Assembly: GCA_038527485.1 (NCBI GenBank)
Contig: JBCBFT010000009.1
Coordinates: forward strand, 41,994 to 105,993
DNA length: 64,000 nt
Source of the DNA: JALEFZ01 sp038527485
GTDB lineage: Bacteria > Bacteroidota > Bacteroidia > J057
Direction: 5' to 3'
In this document: piece after piece, positions 50,230 to 60,495 of the stretch
Layout of the letters: each line of letters begins with the position of its first letter
Numbering within the stretch: position 1 is the stretch's first letter
Made by a program: the position numbers and the translations under genes
Notes under the pieces: generated by a model
What the model saw: the letters and a program-made list of their open reading frames with translations, nothing else
What the model was told of the DNA's origin: nothing
Databases searched by the model: none

Positions 50230-53200
50230 ATGAGACATCACATCTACTTGTGGCTACTGCTATTGGGCTTTCTACCCGCATTTGGGCAGCAGGCGAGCGT
50301 GCACTTTCGCACAGCTGATCCTGCCGCAATTCCCCACTATGAGAGGGAAATCATCCCAAACAAGTATCGCACAGTCAAGCTCGATTTAGAGACGATCAAA
50401 TCAGAACTGAAACAAGCCCCTATGCGTGGCCAGTTTCAGCAGCGCAGCCAAATGAAGCCATTCTCCATCCCAATGCCAGATGGTACAACTCAGCGTTTCG
50501 TCATTTATGAATCCCCTGTCATGGCTCCTGGCTTAGCAGCAAAATATCCTCAGATAAAGACTTATGGAGGATTTGGAATTGATGATCCGCATGCAACAAT
50601 TCGTTTGGGATGGGGAGAAGACGGATTCAATGCCATGATTTTAATGGAAGGTGAGACGGTATTTATAGATCCTTATCAGAAAAATGATCAAGAACACTAT
50701 GTCGTCTACTATAAGAAAGACTATGGTACAGCAAACAAGGCCCATCATTTCGGTTGCTTACTAGATGATGACAATCATAATCATCACAGTCATCAGCGTC
50801 CGACGGATCGTCCGAGCTTGAGAATCGAAGGGGAGCTTCGGACCTATCGCCTTGCATTGGCTACTACGGGAGAGTATTCTGCCTTCCACGGAGGGACTGT
50901 TCCTTTGGTCTTGAGCGAGTTAAATGTAGCCATGAACCGTGTAAATGGCATTTACCTGAGAGATTTTGGCATCTTCTTCCAATTGATCAGCAACAATGAT
51001 CAGCTGATTTATCTCAATGGTGCTACAGACCCTTATACCAATTTCAGTGGAGGGGCTATGCTCGCAGAGAATCAAAACAACCTGACAGCAGTAATCGGTG
51101 GAGCCAATTATGATATAGGTCACGTATTTAGTACAGGAGGAGGGGGAATTGCCTCTCTTGCTTCGGTATGTAGTCCGAACTTCAAGGCACGTGGTGTGAC
51201 AGGATTAGGAAGCCCCATAAATGATCCTTTCTATGTAGACTTTGTGGCGCATGAAATTGGACACCAAGTAGGAGGTCCACATACCTTCAATGGGAGTTCT
51301 GGTGCATGTGCAGGCGGTAACCGATCGGGTAATAATGCATTTGAGCCTGGAAGTGGGACGACCATCATGGCTTATGCAGGTATCTGCGGAGGTGATAACC
51401 TTCAGAACAATAGTGACGCCTATTTTCATACAGGGAGTATACAGGACATTGTGGAGTATATGATAGAAGGGTTTGGGAGTTCTTGTGCGACTATTACAAC
51501 AACCAATAACTTGGCTCCAGATATCACAATGCCGAATCTGGGAGGGACAGTTATTCCAATTTCTACTCCTTTCAAACTGGTAGGTGAGGCAACAGATCCT
51601 AATGGTGATGCCATGACGTACTGCTGGGAGCAGGTAGATCTAGGACCTGCAGGTAATCCCAATAACCCCCAGCAAAATGCTGCTATTTTCCGGTCATTTG
51701 ATCCTACACCCTCTCCTGTACGCTATTTGCCTCGGTTAAATGACCTCGTGAATAATACGACGATCTTTGGTGAGATTCTTCCTTCTTATTCTCGCACGTT
51801 GACTTTCCGCCTGACAGTTCGTGACGGTGTCCTGACAGGAGCGGGTGTGGCACATGAGGAAGTCGAGTTCATCGCTACCGCTCAAGCAGGTCCCTTTGTG
51901 GTATCCAATCCGAACTCAAATGATACTTGGTCTGTGGGAGAGTTAAGAGCCATAGAATGGGATGTAGCCAATACCAATCAAGCGCCTGTGAATTGTAAGA
52001 CCGTGAATATCTTACTTTCTACAGATGGAGGATTCACCTATACAGATACGCTCGTAAAAAATACGGCGAACGATGGATCTGAGGTAATTTTGGTTCCCAA
52101 CCAAGTCGGATCGAGCAATCGAATCATGGTAGAGGCTGCTGACAATATCTTCTTCGATATTTCTAATCAGAATTTTGCTATACAAAATGCCCCTCAGACT
52201 GACATCAGTGCCTTCAATCTACAGAATACCTGGAATGTTTGCCGTGATCAAAGTAACGACTTTGTCGTACTAACTTCTGGTGTGGGAGGCTATACAGGTC
52301 CCGTATCGGTAAGCATCTTGGGACTCCTTCCTGGCGTGACATTTACGACATCTCCTACTAATCCTGTTGCAGGAGACACGATCACCGTGACACTGGCAGC
52401 CAACTCTACAGCACTCATTGCACCAACCAGTCTCAATGTAGTCATCACGGGTGTATCTGGAGAGGATGACCTCCTGACGATTCCCAGTAATGTACTAGCC
52501 AATGTCCAGGCATCTACGGCTATTGTAGCTCCTTCTGTGGGAGAGCTTGGTGTATCTCGCCGTCCTGTCTTGGTTTGGAACAATGCTATAGAGGCAGATA
52601 GTTATATCTTGGAGGTAGCGACGAGTCCTTCATTTGACCCGAGTACGATTGTAGAGACACAATCATTTGTTCTGGATACACAGACACAAGTTCGTACACA
52701 GCTCGAAGGGTTTACACCTTATTATTGGCGTGTAGCTGGAGCGAACGTATGTGGACGTGGGAACTTTACCGCATTTGGTGCATTCCAGACAGGGAACTGC
52801 CTGATTGTTTCTCCCAATGATTTGCCACAAGATATCCCTGCATTTGGGACCAATATCCAAGTGAGTTCAGATGTTTTCGTTCCATTCACAGGTGTCGTCA
52901 CGGATGTAAATGTCATCGATCTGAATGTAGAGCATGGCAACAATTCCCAACTTACCTTTTTACTAAGATCTCCTGATCAGACTGTAGGGACACTCTCTAG
53001 TGCCGTCTGTGGGACTTCTTCTGACTTTTATTTAGGGTATGATGATGAGGCCGTAAATAGCCTCATTGGATGTACCGTAGGACCTACAGATACACAATCC
53101 TTTATTCCCTTGACACCTCTTTCAGCCTTTGATGGTGGACCTTCAGGGAGTGGGGTTGCCCCATGGACGCTTTCGATTCTGGACAATATTCAAGGTACAG

Positions 53201-53850
53201 GAGGTAGGTTCGTGGATTGGAAGCTAGAAGTCTGTAATGCGGGAGCTAGTGCGCCTATATTGCTTCGCAATGAGACCCTCTGGTTAGAGGCAGGAAATAC
53301 AAGGGTAATTTCTGATTTGATTTTGAGAGCGCAGGAAATCACCACGCTCCCCGCAGATATGATATTTACGATCGTGACCTTACCCGATAGTGGAACCATT
53401 GCACTTGCAGGTGCAGCCTTGACTATAGGAAGTACCTTCACACAGGAAGATATCAACAATGGAGACTTCACTTACACGTCTAACGGTGCGATTGCTTCGG
53501 CTGACCAATTTGATTTTACAGTGACGAGTGCCAATGGAGGATGGCTTGGTGTGCCTACTTTTGAGATCGATGTGCGACCTGTAAGCAATGATGACGTACT
53601 GGAGAATGGCTGGTCTATCTATCCTAACCCTGCGCAGGATATCCTGATGGTAGAGTGGGACCAAGTACCTGTAGGTAATGTGTCCATCAAGCTTTTTGAT
53701 GTCCAGGGACGCACCATCATTACCCAAACATTTGCGAATGTTCAGCAAATCGAAAAGTTGGATGTATCCAGAATCCCCTCAGGAGTGTACGGAGTTCAGG
53801 TAAGTGATGAGAATGGAATATTTGTGCGTAAAGTATTGATCGAAAGGTAG
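50230..53850 (+). CDS. Secreted reprolysin-like metalloprotease with P-domain and T9SS sorting domain
   Basis: A 1206-residue protein. A signal peptide (1-20, ending PAFGQ) precedes a propeptide of about 160 residues. The catalytic domain follows, with the metzincin zinc motif HEIGHQVGGPH at 341-351 and, nearby, EPGSGTTIMAY, consistent with the Met-turn. Fibronectin/Ig-like modules follow (about 430-860). A P/Homo B (proprotein convertase-like) domain lies at about 870-1004, and the final 80 residues carry the T9SS type A pattern (SIYPNPAQDILMVEW, then PSGVYGVQVSDENG). Likely exported via T9SS and cell-surface or extracellular. The ATG at 50230 is chosen for the signal peptide. Confidence 0.9.
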   Translation: MRHHIYLWLLLLGFLPAFGQQASVHFRTADPAAIPHYEREIIPNKYRTVKLDLETIKSELKQAPMRGQFQQRSQMKPFSIPMPDGTTQRFVIYESPVMAPGLAAKYPQIKTYGGFGIDDPHATIRLGWGEDGFNAMILMEGETVFIDPYQKNDQEHYVVYYKKDYGTANKAHHFGCLLDDDNHNHHSHQRPTDRPSLRIEGELRTYRLALATTGEYSAFHGGTVPLVLSELNVAMNRVNGIYLRDFGIFFQLISNNDQLIYLNGATDPYTNFSGGAMLAENQNNLTAVIGGANYDIGHVFSTGGGGIASLASVCSPNFKARGVTGLGSPINDPFYVDFVAHEIGHQVGGPHTFNGSSGACAGGNRSGNNAFEPGSGTTIMAYAGICGGDNLQNNSDAYFHTGSIQDIVEYMIEGFGSSCATITTTNNLAPDITMPNLGGTVIPISTPFKLVGEATDPNGDAMTYCWEQVDLGPAGNPNNPQQNAAIFRSFDPTPSPVRYLPRLNDLVNNTTIFGEILPSYSRTLTFRLTVRDGVLTGAGVAHEEVEFIATAQAGPFVVSNPNSNDTWSVGELRAIEWDVANTNQAPVNCKTVNILLSTDGGFTYTDTLVKNTANDGSEVILVPNQVGSSNRIMVEAADNIFFDISNQNFAIQNAPQTDISAFNLQNTWNVCRDQSNDFVVLTSGVGGYTGPVSVSILGLLPGVTFTTSPTNPVAGDTITVTLAANSTALIAPTSLNVVITGVSGEDDLLTIPSNVLANVQASTAIVAPSVGELGVSRRPVLVWNNAIEADSYILEVATSPSFDPSTIVETQSFVLDTQTQVRTQLEGFTPYYWRVAGANVCGRGNFTAFGAFQTGNCLIVSPNDLPQDIPAFGTNIQVSSDVFVPFTGVVTDVNVIDLNVEHGNNSQLTFLLRSPDQTVGTLSSAVCGTSSDFYLGYDDEAVNSLIGCTVGPTDTQSFIPLTPLSAFDGGPSGSGVAPWTLSILDNIQGTGGRFVDWKLEVCNAGASAPILLRNETLWLEAGNTRVISDLILRAQEITTLPADMIFTIVTLPDSGTIALAGAALTIGSTFTQEDINNGDFTYTSNGAIASADQFDFTVTSANGGWLGVPTFEIDVRPVSNDDVLENGWSIYPNPAQDILMVEWDQVPVGNVSIKLFDVQGRTIITQTFANVQQIEKLDVSRIPSGVYGVQVSDENGIFVRKVLIER

Positions 53851-54260
53851 TTATTGTCAATTATGCGCGTTTTGTTGATCAAAATGTGTGTAAGAGAATA
53901 TATATTTATCCTGAAATAGAAGTACAGTTTGCTTAAATTGTACTTCGCATCAGTCGGAAGAGGCCCATGCGAAACTCGTGATTGGCCTCTTCTTTTTTTA
54001 ACCTAAAGATCATTGCAGGGGAACCGTATGGTGATGCTGTATTTGTTTTTTCATTTGGAATAAAGACAGATACAGCAAAAACAAGCGTAAAACAATGTAT
54101 AGATAGGTAAACAGAAACATCCAGTCTGCACTTGCTATATGTATGAATAAAAGATAGTTCGTATACCGCCTGCTTGTATTGAGCTCGCTCTATCTTTTTC
54201 AATGTTTTCTCCTGTCTATGAATGACAACTAAATCAATTGACTTTTACAAACGCGAACTC
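53851..54260. other. Intergenic region between paralogous proteases
   Basis: 410 nt. Apart from the terminator at 53957-53999 I see no gene. The remainder is A/T-rich and presumably holds the promoter of the second protease, whose -7 box is not clear. Confidence 0.5.
53957..53999 (+). terminator. Terminator of the first metalloprotease
   Basis: GAAGAGGCC (53957-53965) pairs perfectly with GGCCTCTTC (53984-53992), followed by seven T. The 18-nt loop is longer than usual. Confidence 0.85.
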
Positions 54261-57200
54261 ATGAGAAAATTTATCAGTTTATTGGTCGGCCTTTGCTGGC
54301 TTATACCAGGACTGCTCGCGAAAGCTCCAGTAGATTTGTGGCAAAAGGTATCACCTTCGACAATTGAATCTCTAGATCGTCGAGTGATTCGACCTGTGGT
54401 CTATCAGCCCTATCAGTTGGATTTTGACGGAATCAAAAGTGTACTTGATCAAGCTCCTTTTGAAAGAAATATCTCCAATCAGACGCTCAGTATTACGCTG
54501 CCTGATCCTACAGGAGCCAAGGTGCAGTTTGAAATCATGGAGACAGATGTGATGCCTGCGGTATTAGCAGCGAAGTTTCCCCAAATCAAAACCTTCCTTG
54601 GCTATCAAAAAGATAATCCTGCGCGTAAGATTCGCCTGGATTATACAGCACAAGGTTTCCATGCCAAGGTATTTGGGCTGGAAGAGTCTTGGTACATTGA
54701 TCCTGCGTCTATGACGACGACACAATATTATATGATATATCGCAAAGGAGCTGTCGAAGCGGTTTCTTTTGGGAGTGGTAGACTATGTGGAACACCTGAG
54801 CCTACAGAATTAGAAGAAGATTTCTTAAAAGGAAACTTTTCCAACAATACAGGTGCAGAACTGCTGACCTATGAAGTAGCTGTGACAGGTGATGAGCGCT
54901 TCACAAATTTCCACGGAGGAAAGACACAGGCACTCTCTGCGATTGTGACGATTGTAAACCGTATCACAGGGATCTATGAAAATGAACTGGCTATTCGTGT
55001 TGGGCTGATACCCAATAACGATTTGCTTGTGTTTGACTCGACAGATGATCCTTACACTGCCAATGACAATCCTAATCCCAATACCTTTGTAAGCCAAATG
55101 GCACAGGCTACGCCTGCAATTCTGAATACCCTCATCGGGACGGCAAACTATGATTTTGGACACGTATTTACTTTGGGATTTGGTTTTGGTGTTATCGGTA
55201 CAGCAGGTGGAATTGGGACCGTATGTGGCCCTGCATCTCTAAAGGGAGGGGCTTGTACGTCTGATCCGACGCCCATAGGCCCTGGCTTTGAGCAGACACT
55301 GGCGCACGAATTTGGGCACCAGTTCAATGCCACTCACACCTTCAATATCAACACAGCAAACTGCGCTGGGGCAAGGACCAACATCTCTGCATACGAACCT
55401 GGAGATGCGGCTACGATCATGGGCTACGAAGGATGCTCAGGAGGATCTATCTCTGATGGTGACTACTTCCACGTAAACAGTTATCAGCGTATCTTTTCAT
55501 ACATGCGTTTGAGTACAGGTAACAACTGTGCGGTAAAGACACCTACGGGGAATACACCTCCTGTTGTCGATCCAGGTATGGGCGGATACACCATCCCCCT
55601 AAGTACCCCCTTCGTGCTAGAAGGATCTGCGACAGATATAGATGGAGACAACCTGACCTACTGCTGGGAGCAGTATGATTTGGGACCTGCAGGTCTTCCG
55701 ACAACTCCTACAGGTAATGCGCCTATTTTCCGCTCATTTACACCAACTAATACAGGTACACGTACATTCCCACGTATCAGTGATGTCGTTACGGGTAATG
55801 CGACACTAGGAGAGATTCTGCCTTCCTATGGACGTAGTATGCGATTCCGCCTTTCTGTGCGAGATAACAACATAGCAGGTGGGGGATATAGCTATGAAGA
55901 GATTACACTAGCAGTTTCTGATCAGGCAGGTCCTTTTATCGTGACCTTTCCCAACTCAAGCGTCGGGGCCATCTCTGGTGGAGACCCTATGAAGGTCCAG
56001 TGGGATGTCGCCAATACCAATATCGCTCCAGTGAACTGTCAGAAGGTGAATATCCTACTTTCCGAAGATGGGGGAGCAACTTACCCCTACACACTGGCTG
56101 AAGACGTCCCTAACAATGGACAAGCAGTAGTATGTCTACCAGATCTTGCTGGAACCAACTTCCGTATGCGTGTAGAAGCTGCGGATAATATTTTCTTTGA
56201 TATTTCTGATCAGAACTTTACCATCAATGCTACTACACAGCCTGGATTTACTTTTGCTACAGGAGTAGATGTCGTCAATGTATGTCAGGATGGTACGAGC
56301 AATTTGGAATTTCTTTCTTGTGCGCAGCAGCAGTTGACAGATAAGTTCAAAGTACGTGCGCTAGGTGCGCCTGCGGGCGTCACGATTTCAACTATCCCAG
56401 ACAGTATCACACCTGGAGAGCCTTTTACAGTACTTGTCAATGCAGAACCTACGGTCCCTGTAGGAACCTATACGTTTAGCTTATTTGCCAATAGCGGAAC
56501 GGCTTCTTATGCAAGCCAAGTCAATGTAGCGGTAGGGCAAGGTGTCACCCAACCTGCTTTAGGACTGTATCCGATCAATCAAAATCGTGTGGGTTCTTTC
56601 CCTTCTTTCAATTGGGGACTCATTTCTGGTGTAAGCGAATACAATATCGAAGTTGCCTCTAGCCCTACTTTTGGTTCTTCTATTGTTTTCTTCCAAGATA
56701 ATATTCAAGGGACCTCTACCAATGTCAATGCTGCTCTACAGCCGAATACTACTTACTACTGGCGTGTGAGTGGGGCTTCTTCATGTGGGGGAGGGGTCTT
56801 TTCTGAGACGTATGCTTTCCGTACAGGAGAATGCCAAGTCTTTGAAAATAACACACCTGTCAGCATACCTGCTTTTGGATCGCCTGCTTTGGCATCTTCT
56901 ATCATTGAGGTACCACAAGGAGGAGCTGTTTCAGATGTCAATGTGTTGCTCACGGGGACACACTCTAGGATCAGCGAGATACAAGCATCTATCACGAGTC
57001 CGTCGGGTCTAGAGCGTATCCTGTTCAATCAGGTTTGTAACGATGGGTCTCAGGATTTTGATATTGGATTTGATGATGATGCGATCTCTTCTACGATCGA
57101 GTGTCCTCCTGTAGGGGGCGTCTTCTATGAGCCATTGATCCCTCTCAATGGATTCAATGGACAGCCATCTATCGGAAACTGGGAGCTCAAACTCCGTGAC

Positions 57201-57857
57201 AATACCAACCTCAACGGAGGGGAACTGATCAGATGGAATCTAGAGGTATGCTCCGAGCGGGTAACGAATCTATCCTTGATCAAGAATGTGCCCCTGGCAG
57301 TGGAGTTAGGAAATACACGTAGCATCTATGACGGGGTACTTGAAGCAACGAATCCCAACTTGACTTCAGCCGATATTACGTTTACACTGGTGACTCTACC
57401 TACAGAAGGGACACTGAGGTTAAATGGAAACATCATGAATGTGGGGGATACGTTCACGCAAGAAGACATCGAAGGCAACCAGTTCAGATATACACAGACA
57501 GGCTCAGGTGCTGCCAGTGATGCGTTTGATTTTGTAGTAGAAGATACAGACGGTGGCTGGGTTGGCATCTCTACCTTCCAGATCAATGTTGTACCTACTG
57601 CAAACGACGAGCTATTGGACGTAGGTATTCAGATTCGTCCAAACCCTGCACAAGAGGTATTTACTTTGGTTATTGAGGATTTGACCCTAGCAGAGGGCGT
57701 GCTTTCTCTCTACAATGTGAATGGCCAATTGGTACGTCAGGCGACGGTTAGTGGTACGCAGACACAAGTAGCAATTGAAGATTTGCAAGAGGGAATGTAT
57801 CTCGTCCAGTTCCAGTCTGGAGATAAGCTCTGGACAAGCAAGTTGCTCAAGCAATAG
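54261..57857 (+). CDS. Secreted reprolysin-like metalloprotease, paralog of the preceding gene
   Basis: A 1198-residue protein with the same order of domains as the gene at 50230: a signal peptide (about 1-22), propeptide, metalloprotease, Ig-like modules, a P-domain (about 866-1000), and the C-terminal sorting domain (IRPNPAQEVFTLVIED). The zinc motif, at about 349-359, reads HEFGHQFNATH. An Asn replaces the Gly of the standard HExxHxxGxxH motif, while all three His and the Glu are kept, so activity is likely. The substrate is unknown. The tandem arrangement suggests duplication followed by divergence. Confidence 0.88.
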   Translation: MRKFISLLVGLCWLIPGLLAKAPVDLWQKVSPSTIESLDRRVIRPVVYQPYQLDFDGIKSVLDQAPFERNISNQTLSITLPDPTGAKVQFEIMETDVMPAVLAAKFPQIKTFLGYQKDNPARKIRLDYTAQGFHAKVFGLEESWYIDPASMTTTQYYMIYRKGAVEAVSFGSGRLCGTPEPTELEEDFLKGNFSNNTGAELLTYEVAVTGDERFTNFHGGKTQALSAIVTIVNRITGIYENELAIRVGLIPNNDLLVFDSTDDPYTANDNPNPNTFVSQMAQATPAILNTLIGTANYDFGHVFTLGFGFGVIGTAGGIGTVCGPASLKGGACTSDPTPIGPGFEQTLAHEFGHQFNATHTFNINTANCAGARTNISAYEPGDAATIMGYEGCSGGSISDGDYFHVNSYQRIFSYMRLSTGNNCAVKTPTGNTPPVVDPGMGGYTIPLSTPFVLEGSATDIDGDNLTYCWEQYDLGPAGLPTTPTGNAPIFRSFTPTNTGTRTFPRISDVVTGNATLGEILPSYGRSMRFRLSVRDNNIAGGGYSYEEITLAVSDQAGPFIVTFPNSSVGAISGGDPMKVQWDVANTNIAPVNCQKVNILLSEDGGATYPYTLAEDVPNNGQAVVCLPDLAGTNFRMRVEAADNIFFDISDQNFTINATTQPGFTFATGVDVVNVCQDGTSNLEFLSCAQQQLTDKFKVRALGAPAGVTISTIPDSITPGEPFTVLVNAEPTVPVGTYTFSLFANSGTASYASQVNVAVGQGVTQPALGLYPINQNRVGSFPSFNWGLISGVSEYNIEVASSPTFGSSIVFFQDNIQGTSTNVNAALQPNTTYYWRVSGASSCGGGVFSETYAFRTGECQVFENNTPVSIPAFGSPALASSIIEVPQGGAVSDVNVLLTGTHSRISEIQASITSPSGLERILFNQVCNDGSQDFDIGFDDDAISSTIECPPVGGVFYEPLIPLNGFNGQPSIGNWELKLRDNTNLNGGELIRWNLEVCSERVTNLSLIKNVPLAVELGNTRSIYDGVLEATNPNLTSADITFTLVTLPTEGTLRLNGNIMNVGDTFTQEDIEGNQFRYTQTGSGAASDAFDFVVEDTDGGWVGISTFQINVVPTANDELLDVGIQIRPNPAQEVFTLVIEDLTLAEGVLSLYNVNGQLVRQATVSGTQTQVAIEDLQEGMYLVQFQSGDKLWTSKLLKQ

Positions 57858-57924
57858 GACTTAGACTAGACGAAAGGCGCAAAGTTATCGTACTTTGTTT
57901 CCTTCCTGATAAGTGAACATAATG

Positions 57925-57955
57925 AAAGGAGGTGCGACGCGTGCCTCCTTTTTCA
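57925..57955. terminator. Bidirectional terminator between convergent genes
   Basis: AAAGGAGG (57925-57932) and CCTCCTTT (57944-57951) form an 8-bp stem, continued by T on the plus strand. It lies between the second protease (plus) and the barrel protein (minus). Confidence 0.75.
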
Positions 57956-57967
57956 TTTGCCTAAATC

Positions 57968-58669
57968 CTAATCGATCAGAAAACCTAAGCCCATACTGAT
58001 ATTGATAAAAGAAACCTCGCGTAAACGTTCGGTAGACAGCATCTTTAGTTCTCGTGTGAGGAAGGAGCCGCGTGGTCGAAAAAGATTCAATGCCCAACCT
58101 CCCGTCAAGCCGATATGATAAATCAGTCTGGGATGAATGACGCGTTGGCGTCCGATGGAATATGCAACAAAGAGGTCTTTGTAACGGTCCCAATTAGGGA
58201 CATTTTGGCGGGCGAGATTGTTGTTTAGATCTGTCAGTTGGTAGGGCATGTAGGAGAAGGAGATCTGCTGATAAAATCCAATAGGTGCAATATGCCCTCG
58301 CTGAAAAAAGCTGTACAAGCGTGCGAATACACCTATTCCCATTCCTGAGAGCTGGGCTTGACCTTTAAGTGTATCATTAGCAAATGGAAAATTGTAGGAG
58401 AAAGCGTTCCGAAAAAAATCGGTCTTTACTCCAATGCTTACCTGACGTGAGAGCACATATCGGCCTTCTATGCCCCAGCGTGTATTGAAGGTACGGTCAA
58501 GGGTGTTGGCTTGGGAGCCAAGTGCAGGAAAGAAATCAGAATTGAGCGCAAGCATCAAGCGTTTGCCTGTGTACCCAGGAGCTTGGGCTGACGCGAGTTG
58601 AGGGATACAGAAGACGAATGCGGAAAAGTACAATCCAAGTATGAGTCGTGCATTCCAGGGCATATGCAT
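57968..58669 (-). CDS. Outer-membrane beta-barrel protein
   Basis: A 233-residue protein with a signal peptide (cleavage after SASA-like residues, about 28). The rest alternates hydrophobic/aromatic and polar residues as in small outer-membrane barrels (RWGIEGRYVLSRQVSIGVKTDF, IGFYQQISFSYM, LIYHIGLTGGWAL), and ends in VSFINISMGLGFLID. No specific family is recognised. It could be an OmpW/OmpX-like porin or a protein of unknown function. It starts at ATG 58669 with a second ATG six bases later. Confidence 0.7.
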   Translation of the reverse strand: MHMPWNARLILGLYFSAFVFCIPQLASAQAPGYTGKRLMLALNSDFFPALGSQANTLDRTFNTRWGIEGRYVLSRQVSIGVKTDFFRNAFSYNFPFANDTLKGQAQLSGMGIGVFARLYSFFQRGHIAPIGFYQQISFSYMPYQLTDLNNNLARQNVPNWDRYKDLFVAYSIGRQRVIHPRLIYHIGLTGGWALNLFRPRGSFLTRELKMLSTERLREVSFINISMGLGFLID

Positions 58670-58883
58670 CTTCCAGTTAAAAAGTTGAGTCGACGTTCGA
58701 AACCTTGCGAACGCGTATTGGGGTCTGAAAAGGGGTGAAAATCAACCTGAATTTGCAGTAAACGATGGATATTTCACTACAGATTATACAGATTCTCTAA
58801 CTCCCCATCAAATGGTCCGTGATGATCTATCTTGATGAAAGATCTTTTAGAATCTCAAAATTTATGAGAAGAAAGGGGCAGCT

Positions 58884-59126
58884 TTATTTACCTGAACCAA
58901 AGCCTCCTCCACGTACAGTACGTAGCAGGAGGTAGCTTCTAAAGGTCGTATTCAGACAGCGACCGTCTCTGGATTGGTAGTAGTCGGGACAATTGCGCTT
59001 GACTTGAGCCATGGTCTTGTTGTTGCGAACATTGGAGAGGCCCCACCCTTGGTTGGTTCCAGCGAAAGCTCCGAAGCCAATGCTGCTGAAAGTCAAAACA
59101 ATCCAGAATTTATTGATAGCACTCAT
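58884..59126 (-). CDS. Small exported protein of unknown function
   Basis: An 80-residue protein with a signal peptide (about 1-22, ending GFGAFAG) and a mature part of about 58 residues. It has two Cys (CPDYYQSRDGRC) and a Gly/Lys C-terminus (RGGGFGSGK). It may be a small periplasmic or surface protein with a disulfide. I do not recognise it. It is separated from the barrel gene by 214 nt, so it may be transcribed alone. Confidence 0.45.
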   Translation of the reverse strand: MSAINKFWIVLTFSSIGFGAFAGTNQGWGLSNVRNNKTMAQVKRNCPDYYQSRDGRCLNTTFRSYLLLRTVRGGGFGSGK

Positions 59127-59179
59127 GGGTGTAAAAAGTTTCTATGGTAAAAGATAAGTACATTTTTGGAAGGATCTGA

Positions 59180-60463
59180 TCAAACTTGTGCATTATTTCT
59201 TGCAATAAGGGCGATCACAATAAAGATGATCAAGGCAAATGCATAATAACGCGTCATCATGATTCCTTCGTTGAGGGAGATCGCAAGCGAACCCGTTGGA
59301 TTGGGACGATCCATTTGGACATAGACACGTGCAAAATATGTACCTGGTGTTTCTACTCGAAAGCGGATGTGTTGATCCATATTTTTCTCTGTCCATTTCT
59401 CCCCTCCGTCATATCCTGTAGAGTAGTAAAAGTCGCTGCTCACTTGGTTGATGACCGTGGAATCTTTGTCCATCAAGAATGCCAGAGCATAGAACTCCAT
59501 CCCGTTAGAGAGTTTATCAGCTTTAAGGTTGAGTTGATAGTTTCCTTGCGAAGTGATTTCGATAGGACCTGTATCTTGGCCTATATCTGGTTGAAACGAG
59601 CTAATGGAAAAAGAGGAGCTGTATACCTCGGATCCAGAAGAGAAAAGCGAATAGAGCGTAAAACTCAGCATGATCATACCTGCCACTGCTGCTGCTTGGA
59701 AAATAAATTTCCAGCTTTCAGCCTTTTGTTTCAGCTTTTCAATTTCCTCATTATTATTGAAGGCTTCGAGTACCTTTCGTCGAGAGATAGGAACCTCTTG
59801 GAAGAATTCAATCTCGGAGATTTCTTCTCCATCCATCCGCCACTCAGCCGAGTACTCGATGCCTCGATCTTTAAAGGCCGCGAACCGAATCTCGTCTCCC
59901 TTCTTGATGGTATAGTTACTTTCGCCTTCGAAAAATACCACATTGGCTTGTCCGTACTCCCGTACAATTTTGGGGGACTGCTTCTGGAAGAAGTTCATGC
60001 GACGCTCGCGTGTGAGGAGCATGGGAACTTCGGGTATGATTTCCTCGGAGATCTTATAGCCTTCTTTATCTTCGACTAAATAGAAGTAGGTATAATTGTT
60101 GTCGATCATCAGCCACTCATCGTAGATCCATACTTCATTTGAGTAGCCCTGTTCTCCTTCTTCGTGGTAGTACTCTTTGTAGCGCATGCGCCAGCGGGTT
60201 CTGGCGATGACTTGATATTCTTTTCCGTCGAAATTGGCTTTTTGCCCCAAGCGAATGAAAGAAAAGGGTTGGTGTTTTTCAGGATTTCCCAGCTGTTGGA
60301 GGATCTCGTACTCCTCGGAGCGTGTATCCAAAACCGATCCGCAGTAGTTGCAGGCAAGGTATTGAGCGCGGGGGCTCATGACCCTGTGTGCTGCACCACA
60401 GTTGGTACAGTTAAATTGCTTGACAGAGGCGAGTTGATTCTGGGTGGTTATTGTACTATCCAT
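59180..60463 (-). CDS. DUF4178 membrane protein with zinc ribbon
   Basis: A 427-residue protein. An N-terminal zinc-ribbon-like segment has CTNCG and CNYCG separated by about 15 residues. A DUF4178 beta-domain (about 60-230) follows, and a transmembrane helix near 255-275 (AAAVAGMIMLSFTLYSLF). After a periplasmic domain of about 110 residues, another helix near 405-422 (YAFALIIFIVIALIA) ends the protein. DUF4178 function is not known. In other bacteria it often accompanies polyamine or DUF350 genes, not seen here. It follows a smaller DUF4178 gene by 32 nt on the minus strand. Confidence 0.85.
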   Translation of the reverse strand: MDSTITTQNQLASVKQFNCTNCGAAHRVMSPRAQYLACNYCGSVLDTRSEEYEILQQLGNPEKHQPFSFIRLGQKANFDGKEYQVIARTRWRMRYKEYYHEEGEQGYSNEVWIYDEWLMIDNNYTYFYLVEDKEGYKISEEIIPEVPMLLTRERRMNFFQKQSPKIVREYGQANVVFFEGESNYTIKKGDEIRFAAFKDRGIEYSAEWRMDGEEISEIEFFQEVPISRRKVLEAFNNNEEIEKLKQKAESWKFIFQAAAVAGMIMLSFTLYSLFSSGSEVYSSSFSISSFQPDIGQDTGPIEITSQGNYQLNLKADKLSNGMEFYALAFLMDKDSTVINQVSSDFYYSTGYDGGEKWTEKNMDQHIRFRVETPGTYFARVYVQMDRPNPTGSLAISLNEGIMMTRYYAFALIIFIVIALIARNNAQV

Positions 60464-60495
60464 AAGGTGATGTGCGGTATCCGTTGGGGAAAAGA

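Noticed and set aside
59186..60079. A 297-codon open frame antisense to the 427-residue DUF4178 gene
   Set aside because: Lacks any recognisable domain, has no ribosome site, and is fully covered by a well-supported gene on the other strand.
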